NCBI RefSeq assembly: GCF_003751635.1
Contig: NZ_RJVI01000001.1
Span: 598,726-662,725, forward strand
DNA: 64,000 nucleotides
Reading direction: 5' to 3'
Source: Inmirania thermothiophila
GTDB lineage: Bacteria > Pseudomonadota > Gammaproteobacteria > DSM-100275
Shown here one piece after another: positions 1 to 18,238 of the stretch. The notes under the pieces are model-generated. The model did no database searches and was not told where the DNA came from. It saw only the letters and a program-made list of their open reading frames with translations. A program made the translations under genes and the position numbers. Every line of letters starts with the position of its first letter. The first letter of the stretch is position 1.

Positions 1-1216
1 GGGCCAGCCAGTCGTGGATGCGGTCGATGCCCATGCGGTGGGCGAGCTCGTAGAAGTAGACGTCGCAGGACTGGACGATGGCGTCGTGGAGGTCGACGGC
101 GCCGTGGCCGCGCCGCTTCCAGTCGCGGTAGCGGCGCTCGTCGTTGGGCAGCTGGTAGTAGCCCGGGCAGAAGACCCGCCGCGCCGCCGGGGTGAGACCG
201 AGCTCCAGCGCCCCCAGCCCGAGGAAGGGCTTGACCGTGGAGCCCGGCGGGTAGCGCCCGTCGAGGGCGCGGTTGAACAGCGGCCGCAGCGGGTGGCTGC
301 GCAGGGCCTCGTAGTCCCGCGCCGGGATGCCCTCCACGAAGGGGTTCGGGTCGAAGGCAGGGGTGCTGGCGAGGGCCAGCACCTCGCCGCTGCGCGGATC
401 CAGCGCCACCACCGCCCCGGCCTCCTCGCCGAGGGCCTCCACCGCGGCGCGCTGCAGCTCGATGTCGAGGCTGAGGTGGAGGTCGCGCCCGCCCCGCGGC
501 GGCGTCTCGTCGAGGGTGCGCAGGATCCGCCCCTCGGCGTTGGTCTCCACCCGCCGGTAGCCCACCGCGCCGTGGAGCAGCGGCTCGTAGACGCGCTCGA
601 CGCCGGTCTTGCCGATGTGGGTGGTGCCGGCGTAGGCGGCCTCGTCCTCGGGCGCGAGCTCGCCCGGGCCGATGCGGCCCACGTAGCCCACGGCGTGGGC
701 CGCGAGCGCCCCGAAGGGGTAGCGGCGGGTCAGCCGCGCCTGCACGTCCACCCCCGGGAAGCGGTGGCGCTCCACCGCGAAGGCGGCCACCTCCCGCTCG
801 TCCATGCCCACGCGCAGGGGCACGGGCTCGAACCGCCGCCGCCGGCGCAGGAGGCGGCGGAAGCGCTCCAGGTCGTCCTCGCCGATGGGGATCACCGCGC
901 CGAGGCGGCGCAGGGTGCCGTCGAGGTCGGGCACCTGCTCCGGGACCAGGTCCAGGCCGTAGGCGGGGAGGTTCTCGGCCAGGAGCCGTCCGCGGCGGTC
1001 GTAGACCTGGCCCCGGGTCGGCGGCACCGGCAGCAGCCGCACGCGGTTGTCCCGCGACAGCGTCCGGTAGCGTTCGTGCTGGGCCACCTGCAGCCACGCC
1101 AGCCTCGCCACCAGCCCCCCCGCGAGCGCCCCCATGCCGGCGCCGGCGAGGAGGAGGCGCCGCCGCACCAGCCGCGCCTCGGCCTGCTCGTCCCGCAGCG
1201 GCTGACGCCTGCGCAT
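1..1216 (-). CDS. mrdA: Penicillin-binding protein 2 (peptidoglycan transpeptidase), 3' end outside window
   Basis: Class B penicillin-binding protein that cross-links peptidoglycan during cell elongation, working with RodA and MreBCD at the inner membrane. About 405 codons are present; the C-terminal part lies beyond the left edge. An N-terminal membrane anchor follows the basic start MRRRQPL. The dimerisation domain carries NRVRLLPVPPTRGQVYDRRG. The transpeptidase domain shows the active-site SxxK as PGSTVKP near 231-245, and an SCD triad in the SxN position about 50 residues later. The ATG at 1216 lies 5 bases after the mreD stop. It is the last visible gene of mreBCD-mrdA, and rodA would be expected next, outside the window. 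Identification is secure. Confidence 0.95.
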   Translation of the reverse strand, partial: MRRRQPLRDEQAEARLVRRRLLLAGAGMGALAGGLVARLAWLQVAQHERYRTLSRDNRVRLLPVPPTRGQVYDRRGRLLAENLPAYGLDLVPEQVPDLDGTLRRLGAVIPIGEDDLERFRRLLRRRRRFEPVPLRVGMDEREVAAFAVERHRFPGVDVQARLTRRYPFGALAAHAVGYVGRIGPGELAPEDEAAYAGTTHIGKTGVERVYEPLLHGAVGYRRVETNAEGRILRTLDETPPRGGRDLHLSLDIELQRAAVEALGEEAGAVVALDPRSGEVLALASTPAFDPNPFVEGIPARDYEALRSHPLRPLFNRALDGRYPPGSTVKPFLGLGALELGLTPAARRVFCPGYYQLPNDERRYRDWKRRGHGAVDLHDAIVQSCDVYFYELAHRMGIDRIHDWLA

Positions 1217-1221
1217 GGCCC

Positions 1222-1716
1222 CTACGTCACCCGGAGCCGCCGCCGCAGGGTGCGCAGCAGCGTGAACACCCAGGGCCAGAGGAGGGTGCCGGTCAGGGAC
1301 GCCCCCCAGTAGGCCCAGGTCTCGGGCGAGCGGCCGGTGAAGCCGCGGATCCACAGATCCAGCAGCTGCCCCAGCAGGAGCAGGACCAGCACCGCGAGCA
1401 TCTGCTGGCGCAGGGGGAAGAGCCGCAGCCGCTGGTGGAGCTTGATCACCAGGTAGGCGAGCACCGCCAGGGTGAGCGCGTGCTGGCCGAGCAGGGTGCC
1501 GGTGAGCACGTCCTCGAACAGGCCGGTGGCCCAGGCCGTGCCCACCCCCACCCGGTGGGGCAGGGCCATGCACCAGTAGATGAGGATGAGGGCCGCCCAC
1601 CGCGGGCGCCAGGGTGCGAAGGCCTCGGGCAGGGGGAGCACGGCGAGGACGAGGGCGGCGAGCAGGGTGGCGGCGATCACCCAGCGCCCGCGCGGGCGGG
1701 CCGGCGTCTCGCTCAC
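1222..1716 (-). CDS. mreD: Rod shape-determining protein MreD
   Basis: Inner-membrane component of the elongasome that links MreB/MreC to peptidoglycan synthesis. At 164 residues it has the normal length. It is almost entirely hydrophobic with about five membrane segments, and carries the family signature around PHRVGVGTAWATGLFEDVLTG and LGQHAL. The GTG start at 1716 overlaps the mreC stop as GTGA, which implies translational coupling. It lies third in the mreB-mreC-mreD-mrdA operon. Confidence 0.93.
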   Translation of the reverse strand: MSETPARPRGRWVIAATLLAALVLAVLPLPEAFAPWRPRWAALILIYWCMALPHRVGVGTAWATGLFEDVLTGTLLGQHALTLAVLAYLVIKLHQRLRLFPLRQQMLAVLVLLLLGQLLDLWIRGFTGRSPETWAYWGASLTGTLLWPWVFTLLRTLRRRLRVT

Positions 1717-2543
1717 GGCGCCGCCTCCCCGGGCCAGACCAGCAGCAGCTCGCGCAGCCGGTCCAGGGCCGCGCTCGGGCGGGCCTCCACCCGCGCGAAG
1801 GGGCGCCCGGGACGCGGCTCCACCACCACCACCTCGGCCACCGGGTAGCCCCTGGGGAAGCGGCCGCCGAGGCCCGAGCTCACGAGCCGGTCGCCGGGGC
1901 GGATGTCGGCGTGGTTGGGCAGGTAGGGCAGGGCCAGGCGGTCCGGGGTCCCGGTGCCGAGGGCCAGCGTGCGCAGGCCGTTGCGCTGCACCTCCACGGG
2001 GATGGCGTGGCCGGGGTCGGTGAGCAGGGTCACGGTGGCGGTGCCGGCGGCGACGAAGCTGACCTGCCCGACCACGCCCGCCGAGGAGATCACGGCCTGG
2101 CCGACCTGCACGCCGTCGCCGGCGCCGCGGTCGATGCGCACCTGCTGGCGGTAGGGGTCGAGGTCGGCGGCGATGACCTCCGCCACCGCGATGCGCAGCC
2201 CGGGCTGGAAGGGCGCGCCCAGCAGCTCGCGCAGGCGCAGGTTCTCGCGCTCGAGGGCCTCGAGGCGCTGCAGGCGGGCCTCGAGCACGGTGATGCGGGC
2301 GCGCAGGGCGGCGTTCTCCTCGCGCAGGGTGCGCCGGTCCTTGACCGCCTCCTGCGACCAGCGCGCCGCCTCCGCCGGCAGCCGCGCCACGTAGAGCACC
2401 GGCGCGGCCACCGCGAGGAGGGCGGCGCGCACCTGGTCGAGGCGGTGCTGGCGGTGATCGAGCACCATCAGCGCCAGCGACAGGGCGGCGAGCAGCGCCA
2501 GGCGGGCGCCGTGGGCGGGCCCTTCGAGGAACAGCCCCTTGAT
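1713..2543 (-). CDS. mreC: Rod shape-determining protein MreC (start codon apparently ATC)
   Basis: Bitopic periplasmic scaffold of the elongasome. From residue 1 as proposed (276 aa) it has a membrane helix (ARLALLAALSLALMVLDH), a coiled coil at about 73-107 (EENAALRARITVLEARLQ) and the beta-barrel MreC core. The first ordinary start codon, ATG at 2468, would remove most of the membrane helix and give 251 aa. The homologous N-terminus (IKGLFLEGPA, compare the usual MKxLFxxGP) continues upstream to an ATC at 2543. That ATC lies 16 bases after the mreB stop and directly behind a GGGAGGGGAG ribosome-binding sequence. A CTG at 2534 is an alternative. The gene identity is sure; the start is inferred. 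Confidence 0.85.
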   Translation of the reverse strand: MKGLFLEGPAHGARLALLAALSLALMVLDHRQHRLDQVRAALLAVAAPVLYVARLPAEAARWSQEAVKDRRTLREENAALRARITVLEARLQRLEALERENLRLRELLGAPFQPGLRIAVAEVIAADLDPYRQQVRIDRGAGDGVQVGQAVISSAGVVGQVSFVAAGTATVTLLTDPGHAIPVEVQRNGLRTLALGTGTPDRLALPYLPNHADIRPGDRLVSSGLGGRFPRGYPVAEVVVVEPRPGRPFARVEARPSAALDRLRELLLVWPGEAAP

Positions 2544-2559
2544 GGCTCCCCTCCCGCCC

Positions 2560-4021
<1,462 letters not shown>

Positions 4022-4027
4022 CAGCCC

Positions 4028-5494
<1,467 letters not shown>

Positions 5495-5505
5495 GGGGGC
5501 GGACG

Positions 5506-6935
<1,430 letters not shown>

Positions 6936-6939
<4 letters not shown>

Positions 6940-7803
6940 GCGACGCCCTGACCCGGTTCCTCTTCGAGGCCGGCGCCGTGCGCGGCGCCCACGTGCGCCT
7001 CGGCGCGGCGTGGCGGGCCGTGCAGGCGCGGCGCGACCACCCGCCCCCGGTGCGGGCCCTGCTCGGCGAGGCGCTCGCCGCGGCGCTCCTCATGACCAGC
7101 GGCCTCAAGGGCCGCGCCCGCCTCGATCTGCAGATCCAGGGCCCGGGGCCGGTGCGGCTGCTCCTTGTGCGGGCCACCACCGAGGGCGGCGTGCGGGGGC
7201 TGGCGCGCTGGGAGGGGGCGGTGCCGTCGGCGGGCGGGCTCGGCGCCCTGGTGGGTGCGGGGGGGGCTCGTGGCCCTCACCCTGGAGCCCGAGGGGATGG
7301 CTCGCCACCAGGGGGTGGTGCCCGCCGAGGGCGCGAGCCTTGCCGAGGCGCTCGAGCGCTATTTCGCCCGCTCCGAGCAGCTGCCGACCCGGTTTTGGCT
7401 CGCCGCCGACGCGGAGAGCGCGGCCGGGCTCATGCTCCAGGCCATGCCCAAGGGCGAGCCCCCCGACCCCGACCGGTGGCGCCGGGTGGAGGCGCTGGCG
7501 GCGACGGTGCGCGGCGACGAACTCCTGCGCCTCGACGCCGGCGCGCTCCTTCGCCGCCTCTTCCACGAGGAGCCCCTGCGCCTGTTCGACCCGACGCCGG
7601 TGGCCTTCCGCTGCGGCTGCTCACGCGAGCGGGTGGCGGAGCTCATGCGGGGGCTCGGCCGCGCCGAGGTCGAGGGGGTGCTCGCCGCCGAGGGCGAGGT
7701 GGTGGCGGAGTGCGCCTTCTGCGGCCGCCGCCACCGCCTCGACGCGGTGGACGTGGAGGCGGTGCTGAGCGGTGCCGCGCCCCCGCCCGGCGGTGCGCAC
7801 TGA
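6936..7803 (+). pseudogene. hslO: Hsp33 redox-regulated chaperone, interrupted by a +1 frameshift at an 8-G run
   Basis: Hsp33 is a cytosolic holdase activated by oxidation of a zinc-bound cysteine cluster. The N-terminal part ([17 protein letters not shown] ... LGALVGAG) reads from the GTG at 6936. The C-terminal part (LVALTLEPEGMARHQGVV ... RCGCSRERV ... CAFCGRRH) reads in the next frame. The break falls in the G-run 7259-7266. Deleting one G gives LVGAGGLVALTLEP, which aligns with the Hsp33 LVGNGYVVITITP region and restores a 288-residue protein with both CxC and CxxC zinc motifs. Apart from this base the gene looks intact, so a sequencing error, a recent mutation or slippage expression are all possible. 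Confidence 0.85.
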
Positions 7804-7819
7804 GGCGGCGGGCCGGGGC

Positions 7820-8245
7820 TCAGAAGGGCTTGACCACCACCAGGATCACGATCCCCACCAGGAACAGCACGGGGACCTCGTTGAACCAGCGGTAGAAGAC
7901 GTGGCCGTGGCGGTTGCGGTCGGCGGCGAAGTCCGCCACCAGCTTCCCGCACCAGACATGGTAGGCGACGAGCCCCGCCACCAGCGCCAGCTTGGCGTGG
8001 AGCCAGCCGCTGTGCCGGTAGGCGGCCCAGGCGTAGTCGGCCAGGAGCCAGAGGCCGAAGACCACGGTCAGCACCGCGCCGGGGGTCGTGATCGCCCAGA
8101 AGAGCTTGCGCTCCATCACCTTGAAGCGCGCGCGGCCGGGTTCGTCCTCGCACAGGGCGTGGTAGACGAAGAGCCGGGGGAGATAGAAGAGGCCGGCGAA
8201 CCACGTCACCATAAAGATGATGTGCAGGGCCTTGATCCAGAGCAT
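7820..8245 (-). CDS. hemJ: HemJ-type protoporphyrinogen IX oxidase (CopD-like membrane protein)
   Basis: Membrane haem protein that oxidises protoporphyrinogen IX in haem synthesis. It is 141 residues with four hydrophobic helices. The N-terminus MLWIKALHIIFMVTWFAGLFYLPRL carries the conserved haem-ligand His at about residue 8, followed by the family WRLFV/ERKLFWAITTPG region. The start at 8245 is preceded by GAGGAGAC. The same frame is open far upstream, but that translation is compositional noise. The ClC gene ends 17 bases upstream. Confidence 0.88.
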   Translation of the reverse strand: MLWIKALHIIFMVTWFAGLFYLPRLFVYHALCEDEPGRARFKVMERKLFWAITTPGAVLTVVFGLWLLADYAWAAYRHSGWLHAKLALVAGLVAYHVWCGKLVADFAADRNRHGHVFYRWFNEVPVLFLVGIVILVVVKPF

Positions 8246-8262
8246 CGTCTCTCCTCGGGTCG

Positions 8263-9569
8263 TCAGGCGCGCCCCTGGTGGGCAAGGCCGCGTGCCAGGG
8301 CGCGGTAGAGGGGGCGGTCGCAGACCAGCCGCGAGGCCCCGTAGGCGAGGAACACGGTGGTCATGAGCGGCGGCACCAGGGCGTGGTGGTCGGCGACCTC
8401 CAGCACGATCACGAGCACCGTCAGGGGGCTCTGCAGGAGCCCTGCGACGAAGCCGCCCATGCCGACGACCACCAGCAGGGGCGGCGGCACCGCCGGCAGC
8501 AGCGGCGCAAGCCCGTGTCCCAGTGCGCCGCCCACCGCGAGACCGGGCCCGATGAGGCCTCCCGGGACCCCCGAGAGGGCGGTTGCGGTGGCGGCGAGCA
8601 GCTTCCACAGCGCCAGCAGCGGCGCCGCCTCTCCCCCCGCGAGCAGCTGCTCGATCTCGGTCAGGCCGGTGCCCACGGCTTCGCCGCCGGTGGCCAGCGC
8701 GGCGGTGCCGACGACGAGGCCGCACACGGTCGCCACCGCCAGGCGGCGGCGCGGCGGGATGCCCTCGAGCCCCTGCAGCGCCGAGACCAGGACGAGGGCG
8801 ACGAGGCCGCCGAGGATCCCGCCGCCGACGCCGAGCGCCGGCACGGCGAGCCACAGCGTGCCCACCGGATCGGGCAGCTGCGGCATACCGCGGGTGGCGT
8901 CCCAGCCCATGGCCACCGTGACCAGGCCTGCCAGCACCACCGCGGTGAGCAGCAGGGCGTTCGCCCGCTCCTCGAAGCTGCGGGCCATCTCCTCCATGGC
9001 GAAGACGATCCCTGCCAGCGGGGCGCCGAAGGAGGCGGCGATCCCCGCCGCGGCCCCCGCGAGGACCAGCCCGCGCTCGGCGCGGCGCCCGGCGAGCCCG
9101 GCATGGCGGCCCACCGCCTGCATGGTGGCGGCGCCGATCTGGACCGAGGGGGCGAAGATGCCGGCTGCGGCCCCGCCCGCGAGCGCCGCGGCGCCGAGGC
9201 CGATCTTGGCTGCCACCACGCGCGGCGCAAGGAGGCGGGCGCGGGCGCGTTCGTCCGCCACCACCAGGGCGGCCATGGCCTGGGGGGCGCCGCTGCCTGC
9301 CGCGGCGGGGGCGAGCCGGGCCACGAGCCACCCGATGAGGGGAAGCGTCACCGCCGGCAGCAGCCAGCCCACCCCGGGGTCAAGCTCCAGCCCGGCCCGA
9401 TAGGTCGCCTCGGCCTCGCGGGCGAGGCGGGCATAACCTGCCGTCAGCACGGCCACCGCCGCCGCCCCGCCCCAGTACACGAGGCGCAGTCGCCACACCG
9501 TCGGGGACAGCAGCGCATGGCGCCAGCGCCGCCTTGTCGCGCGGCCGACCGGGCCCGGCGCACCGGTTC

Positions 9570-9573
<4 letters not shown>
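8263..9573 (-). CDS. ClC-family chloride channel/transporter lacking the GREGP gating motif
   Basis: Membrane protein of the ClC family, 436 residues with about 10 hydrophobic helices. Visible signatures are GSGAPQ (equivalent of GSGIPE), APLAGIVFAMEE, and GVPGGLIGPGLAVGGALGHG as the second anion-site motif. SPLTVLVIVLEVADHHALVPPL corresponds to the late-helix region of E. coli ClcA. Where ClcA has GREGPSVQIG, this protein reads GIFAPSVQIG, so the gating glutamate position is occupied by Phe. The ATG at 9573 overlaps the pilR stop (ATGA). Substrate and channel-versus-exchanger mode cannot be read from the sequence. Confidence 0.88.
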
Positions 9574-10897
<1,324 letters not shown>

Positions 10898-10901
<4 letters not shown>

Positions 10902-12523
10902 GCGGCCATCTCCCGTTCGCCCGCGAGGCGCAGACGGAAGGCGCTGCCGCCGGTGGGCACCGGCCGGTACTCCAGCGCCGCGCCGGCGACGGCGGCGAGC
11001 TCGCGGGCGATGTAGAGGCCGAGGCCCGTGCCGCGGCCGCCGGTGGAGAAGAAGGGCTCGAAGATGCGCGATGCCACCTCCGGCAGGATGCCGGGGCCGC
11101 GGTCGGCGACCTCGATGAAGGCGCCGCCGGTCTCCGGTGCGGTGCCGGCGCGCAGGGTGAGATGGAGCCTGCCGGCCTCGTCGCGGCCGTGCTCGTCGGC
11201 GTTGGCGCAGAGGTTCCAGAGGATCTGGTGGAGCTGGTCGGGGTCGGCCTCGACGGTGAGATCCGCCGGCTCCACGGCCACCGCCAGGGCGTCGTCCGCG
11301 CCGAGGCCGCGCTGCGCCCGGAACTCCGCGGCGAACCGCTCGAGCCACGGCGCCAGCGCCAGCGGCCGGGTGCGCGCCCGCGGCGCGCGCGAGATCTGCA
11401 GCACGTTCTCCACCACCGTGTTCACGCGTCGGGCGTTGTCGCGCACGATCGCCACCAGCCGGCGCGTCCCCTCGTCGAGCCCCTCGGTCTCCTCCAGGAG
11501 CTGGGCGGCGTGGGCGATGGCCCCGAGGGGGTTGCGGATCTCGTGGGCGATGGAGGCGCTGAGCCGTCCCAGCGAGGCGAGCTTGAGCTGCTGCACCTGC
11601 TCGGTGACGACCTGATCGTCCTCGAGCACCACCAGGGTCCCCGCATCCGCGCCCGCGCCGAGCGGATAGAAGCGGGGCAGGACGTCGCGTCCGCCGGGGG
11701 TCGCCCGCACCGCCTCGCGCGGCTGCCGCCGCTCCTGCCGCCACGCCTCCAGCGCCTCGGCGAGCCCCGGCGCCACCGCCGCCAGCGGCGTGCGCTCCCC
11801 CAGGGCCGGCATCCCGAGGAGGCGCCAGGCGGCGTCGTTGACGAGGCGGATGCGCTGCGCGGCGTCCACCGCGAGCAGCCCGGAGCGGAAGCGCTGGATG
11901 ATATAGTCGTTGAGCTCCGCGAGGTTGGCAAGGTCCACCGCGCGCCTGGCGGCGAGGGCCTCGCTCTGGCGCACCCGGCGCGCGAGGACGTGGGCGAGGT
12001 AGGCGGTGGCGAAGAGGGCGGCGCCGAGGATGCCGATGCGGGGATAGGCCGCCGGGTCGGCCCCGGTGGTGAGCTGGCGGTAGGTCTCCTCGGCGAGCAG
12101 GGCAAGCGTCGCGAGGGCGGCGAAGAGGACGGCGAGCCGGCCCTCGAGCAGGAGCCCGCCGCCGATCACCACCACCAGCAGCAGCATCCCCAGCCCGCTG
12201 GAGACGCCTCCCGCGGCGTGGATCAGGGCCGTGATGAGGGCGATGTCCACGAAGCCCTGGAGGTGGACCTGGGTGTCGAACGCGGGCCGACGCAGGTGGA
12301 AGGCGATGCTGCCGGCGAGGGCGAGGACGAGGTAGACGACGGCGGCGAGGGTGAAGAGGGCGGGATCGGCGACCCCGAGGGTGCGCGGCGCGAGGCCGGT
12401 GACCGCGAGCACCGTCAGCAGCCCCGCCAGGGCGAGGCGGTAGGTGCCGATGATGAGCAGGGTCTGCCAGGCGCGCGGCCCGGGATCGGAGGGGTGGCCC
12501 GGGATGGCGGAGGATGCGCTCAA
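10898..12523 (-). CDS. pilS: PilS, sensor histidine kinase of type IV pili
   Basis: Inner-membrane sensor kinase partner of PilR, 541 residues. About six membrane helices (roughly residues 20-190) are followed by a PAS-like segment. The HisKA box SIAHEIRNPLGAIAHAAQLL has its His near 329, and the HATPase domain shows N and G boxes (NLCANADEH, DRGPGILPEV, GRGTGLGLYIA). The start is TTG at 12523, seven bases after AAAGG. No ATG or GTG precedes the first helix in frame, so the rare start is favoured. Translationally coupled to pilR. Confidence 0.9.
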
Positions 12524-12669
12524 CGGCTACCTTTGCCCGCAGTGACCCTGCGCAGTTTCGGGGATCCGGGCCGGGCCTGCAAGGCGGGGCCCGTGCGGTC
12601 TTTGATTTCGCGACGCGCTTGCGCAAAAATACGCCCTTTGCGTGGGTAATGAGCCGATAAGGGGTATTT

Positions 12670-13833
<1,164 letters not shown>

Positions 13834-13854
13834 GGACAGGGGACGGACAGCGAC

Positions 13855-14727
<873 letters not shown>

Positions 14728-14737
14728 GCCGCCCCGG

Positions 14738-14766
14738 TACGCGCCGCCGCGCCGCGGCGGCGCGTA
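14738..14766. repeat. Perfect 13-bp hairpin between sucD and nadE, overlapping a TATAAT box
   Basis: TACGCGCCGCCGC (14738-14750) pairs with its exact complement at 14754-14766 around a 3-base loop. There is no following T-run, so it is not a standard intrinsic terminator. Its last two bases are the first two of TATAAT at 14765-14770, a consensus -10 box 33 bases before the nadE ATG. It may both limit sucCD read-through and influence a nadE promoter; that role is inference. Confidence 0.6.
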
Positions 14767-14789
14767 TAATCGGCCGCCACGCACCGTGA

Positions 14790-16838
<2,049 letters not shown>

Positions 16839-16848
16839 GGGCGACGCC

Positions 16849-17370
16849 TCAGCGCCGCGTCACCACCTCGTCCATGCGCCGGCGCGGGCTCGGCTCGGGC
16901 AGCTCGGCGGCGTAGCCGAGGAGGATGATGGCGACCGGGCGCAGGCCGGGGCCGAGGCCCACGAGCTCCGCCACGGCCTGCTCGTCGAAGTAGCCGACCC
17001 AGGTGGAGGCGAGCCCCGCGGCCACCGCCGCGAGCTGGGCGTAGGCGGCGGCGATGGTGGCGTCCTGGAGGGCGTAGAGGCTGCGCCCGCGCTCGCCGAA
17101 GGCCGAGCCCGAGCGGTCGGGGTCGGCGCAGAAGATGAGCGACACCGGGGCCTCGGCGACGAAGCCCTGGCCCTCGGCGGCGGCGGCGAGGCCCTGCCGC
17201 AGCGCCGGGTCGCGCACGACGACGATGTGGTAGCTCTGCAGGTCGCCGGCCGAGGGGGCGGCGCAGGCGGTCTCCAGCACCGCATGCAGCTTCGCCTCCT
17301 CCACCTCGAGGTCCGGATGGTAGTGGCGCACCGAGTGGCGGTGCCGCACGGTCTCGAAGAAGTCCCACAT
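16849..17370 (-). CDS. Nitroreductase-family flavoprotein
   Basis: FMN-dependent oxidoreductase fold, 173 residues, short for the family. N-terminus MWDFFETVRHRHSVRHYHPD (the RxSxR FMN-phosphate motif), APSAGDLQSYHIVVV, and GLASTWVGYFDEQAV near the C-terminal half. Substrate is unknown; such proteins reduce nitro compounds, quinones or flavins. The start at 17370 follows GGGGAG after 6 bases. It lies 19 bases downstream of bamD and is probably cotranscribed, with glnB convergent. Confidence 0.8.
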   Translation of the reverse strand: MWDFFETVRHRHSVRHYHPDLEVEEAKLHAVLETACAAPSAGDLQSYHIVVVRDPALRQGLAAAAEGQGFVAEAPVSLIFCADPDRSGSAFGERGRSLYALQDATIAAAYAQLAAVAAGLASTWVGYFDEQAVAELVGLGPGLRPVAIILLGYAAELPEPSPRRRMDEVVTRR

Positions 17371-17389
17371 GGCCGCTCCCCTCCCCGCC

Positions 17390-18151
17390 TCAGGGCCCGA
17401 GCTCGACGTCGCGGTAGGCCGGGTTGGCCTCCAGGACGCGCTCGGCGTCCCGTGCCAGATCCTCCATCCCCATGCCGCGGTAGGCATCGCGCAGGATGCG
17501 CAGCGCCGGCCCCACCGCCGGGCTGCGCGGGTAGTGCTCGATCACGTAGCGGGCCCGCCCGGCGGCGGCGACGTAGGCCTTGCGCTCGAGATAGAAGGCC
17601 GCCACCTGCACCTCGTGGGCGGCGAGCGCGTTGCGCAGGTAGAGCATGCGCCGGCGCGCGTCCTCGGCGTAGCGGCTCTCGGGGAAGCGCCGCACCAGCT
17701 CGGCGAAGGCGGCGAAGGCCTCGCGCGCGGTGCGCGGGTCGCGCTCGGAGATGGCGTCGCCGAGGTAGCGGTCGAGGATCCCGACGCCGCGGTTGAAGTT
17801 GGCCAGGCCCTTGATGTAGTAGGCGTAGGCGACGTTGGGGTGGCGCGGGTAGGTGCGGATGAAGCGGTCGGCGGCGGCGATGGCCGAGTCCGGCTCGTCG
17901 AACTTGTAGTAGGCGTAGGCCACCTCCAGCGCCGCCTGCTGGGCGTAGGGGCCGAAGGGGTAGCGGGCCTCGAGCTTCTCGTAGAGCTCGATGGCGCGCT
18001 CGTAGTCGCCGGCATCGAGGGCCGAGCGCGCCTCCTCGTAGAAGCGCTGCGCGCTCCAGTCGCGGGTCGGGTCCGCGGACTTGAGGCTGGCGCAGCCGGC
18101 GAGGGCGAGCACCGCCACCAGCAGCGGCAGCAGACGGGCGAGCGGCCTCAT
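17390..18151 (-). CDS. bamD: Outer-membrane assembly lipoprotein BamD
   Basis: Essential lipoprotein of the BAM complex that inserts beta-barrel proteins. It is 253 residues. Signal peptide with lipobox LALAGC (Cys about 20), then five TPR-like repeats including QRFYEEARSALDAGDYERAIELYEKLEARYPFGPYAQQA, as in E. coli BamD. The start at 18151 was chosen because it gives a standard lipoprotein signal. Divergent from rluD, the arrangement found in E. coli. Confidence 0.95.
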   Translation of the reverse strand: MRPLARLLPLLVAVLALAGCASLKSADPTRDWSAQRFYEEARSALDAGDYERAIELYEKLEARYPFGPYAQQAALEVAYAYYKFDEPDSAIAAADRFIRTYPRHPNVAYAYYIKGLANFNRGVGILDRYLGDAISERDPRTAREAFAAFAELVRRFPESRYAEDARRRMLYLRNALAAHEVQVAAFYLERKAYVAAAGRARYVIEHYPRSPAVGPALRILRDAYRGMGMEDLARDAERVLEANPAYRDVELGP

Positions 18152-18187
18152 GACGCGGTGCGCATCCCTCGGGACATGGCGGGCGCC

Positions 18188-18193
18188 AGTATA
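18188..18193 (-). promoter_or_regulatory. Candidate -10 box of bamD
   Basis: TATACT on the minus strand, 37 bases before the bamD ATG, is one mismatch from TATAAT. No convincing -35 box is seen in the GC-rich sequence upstream. Confidence 0.35.
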
Positions 18194-18238
18194 GCGGATG
18201 CGGCCGCCGCCCCGCGCCCCTGATAGACTCGCGCGGTC

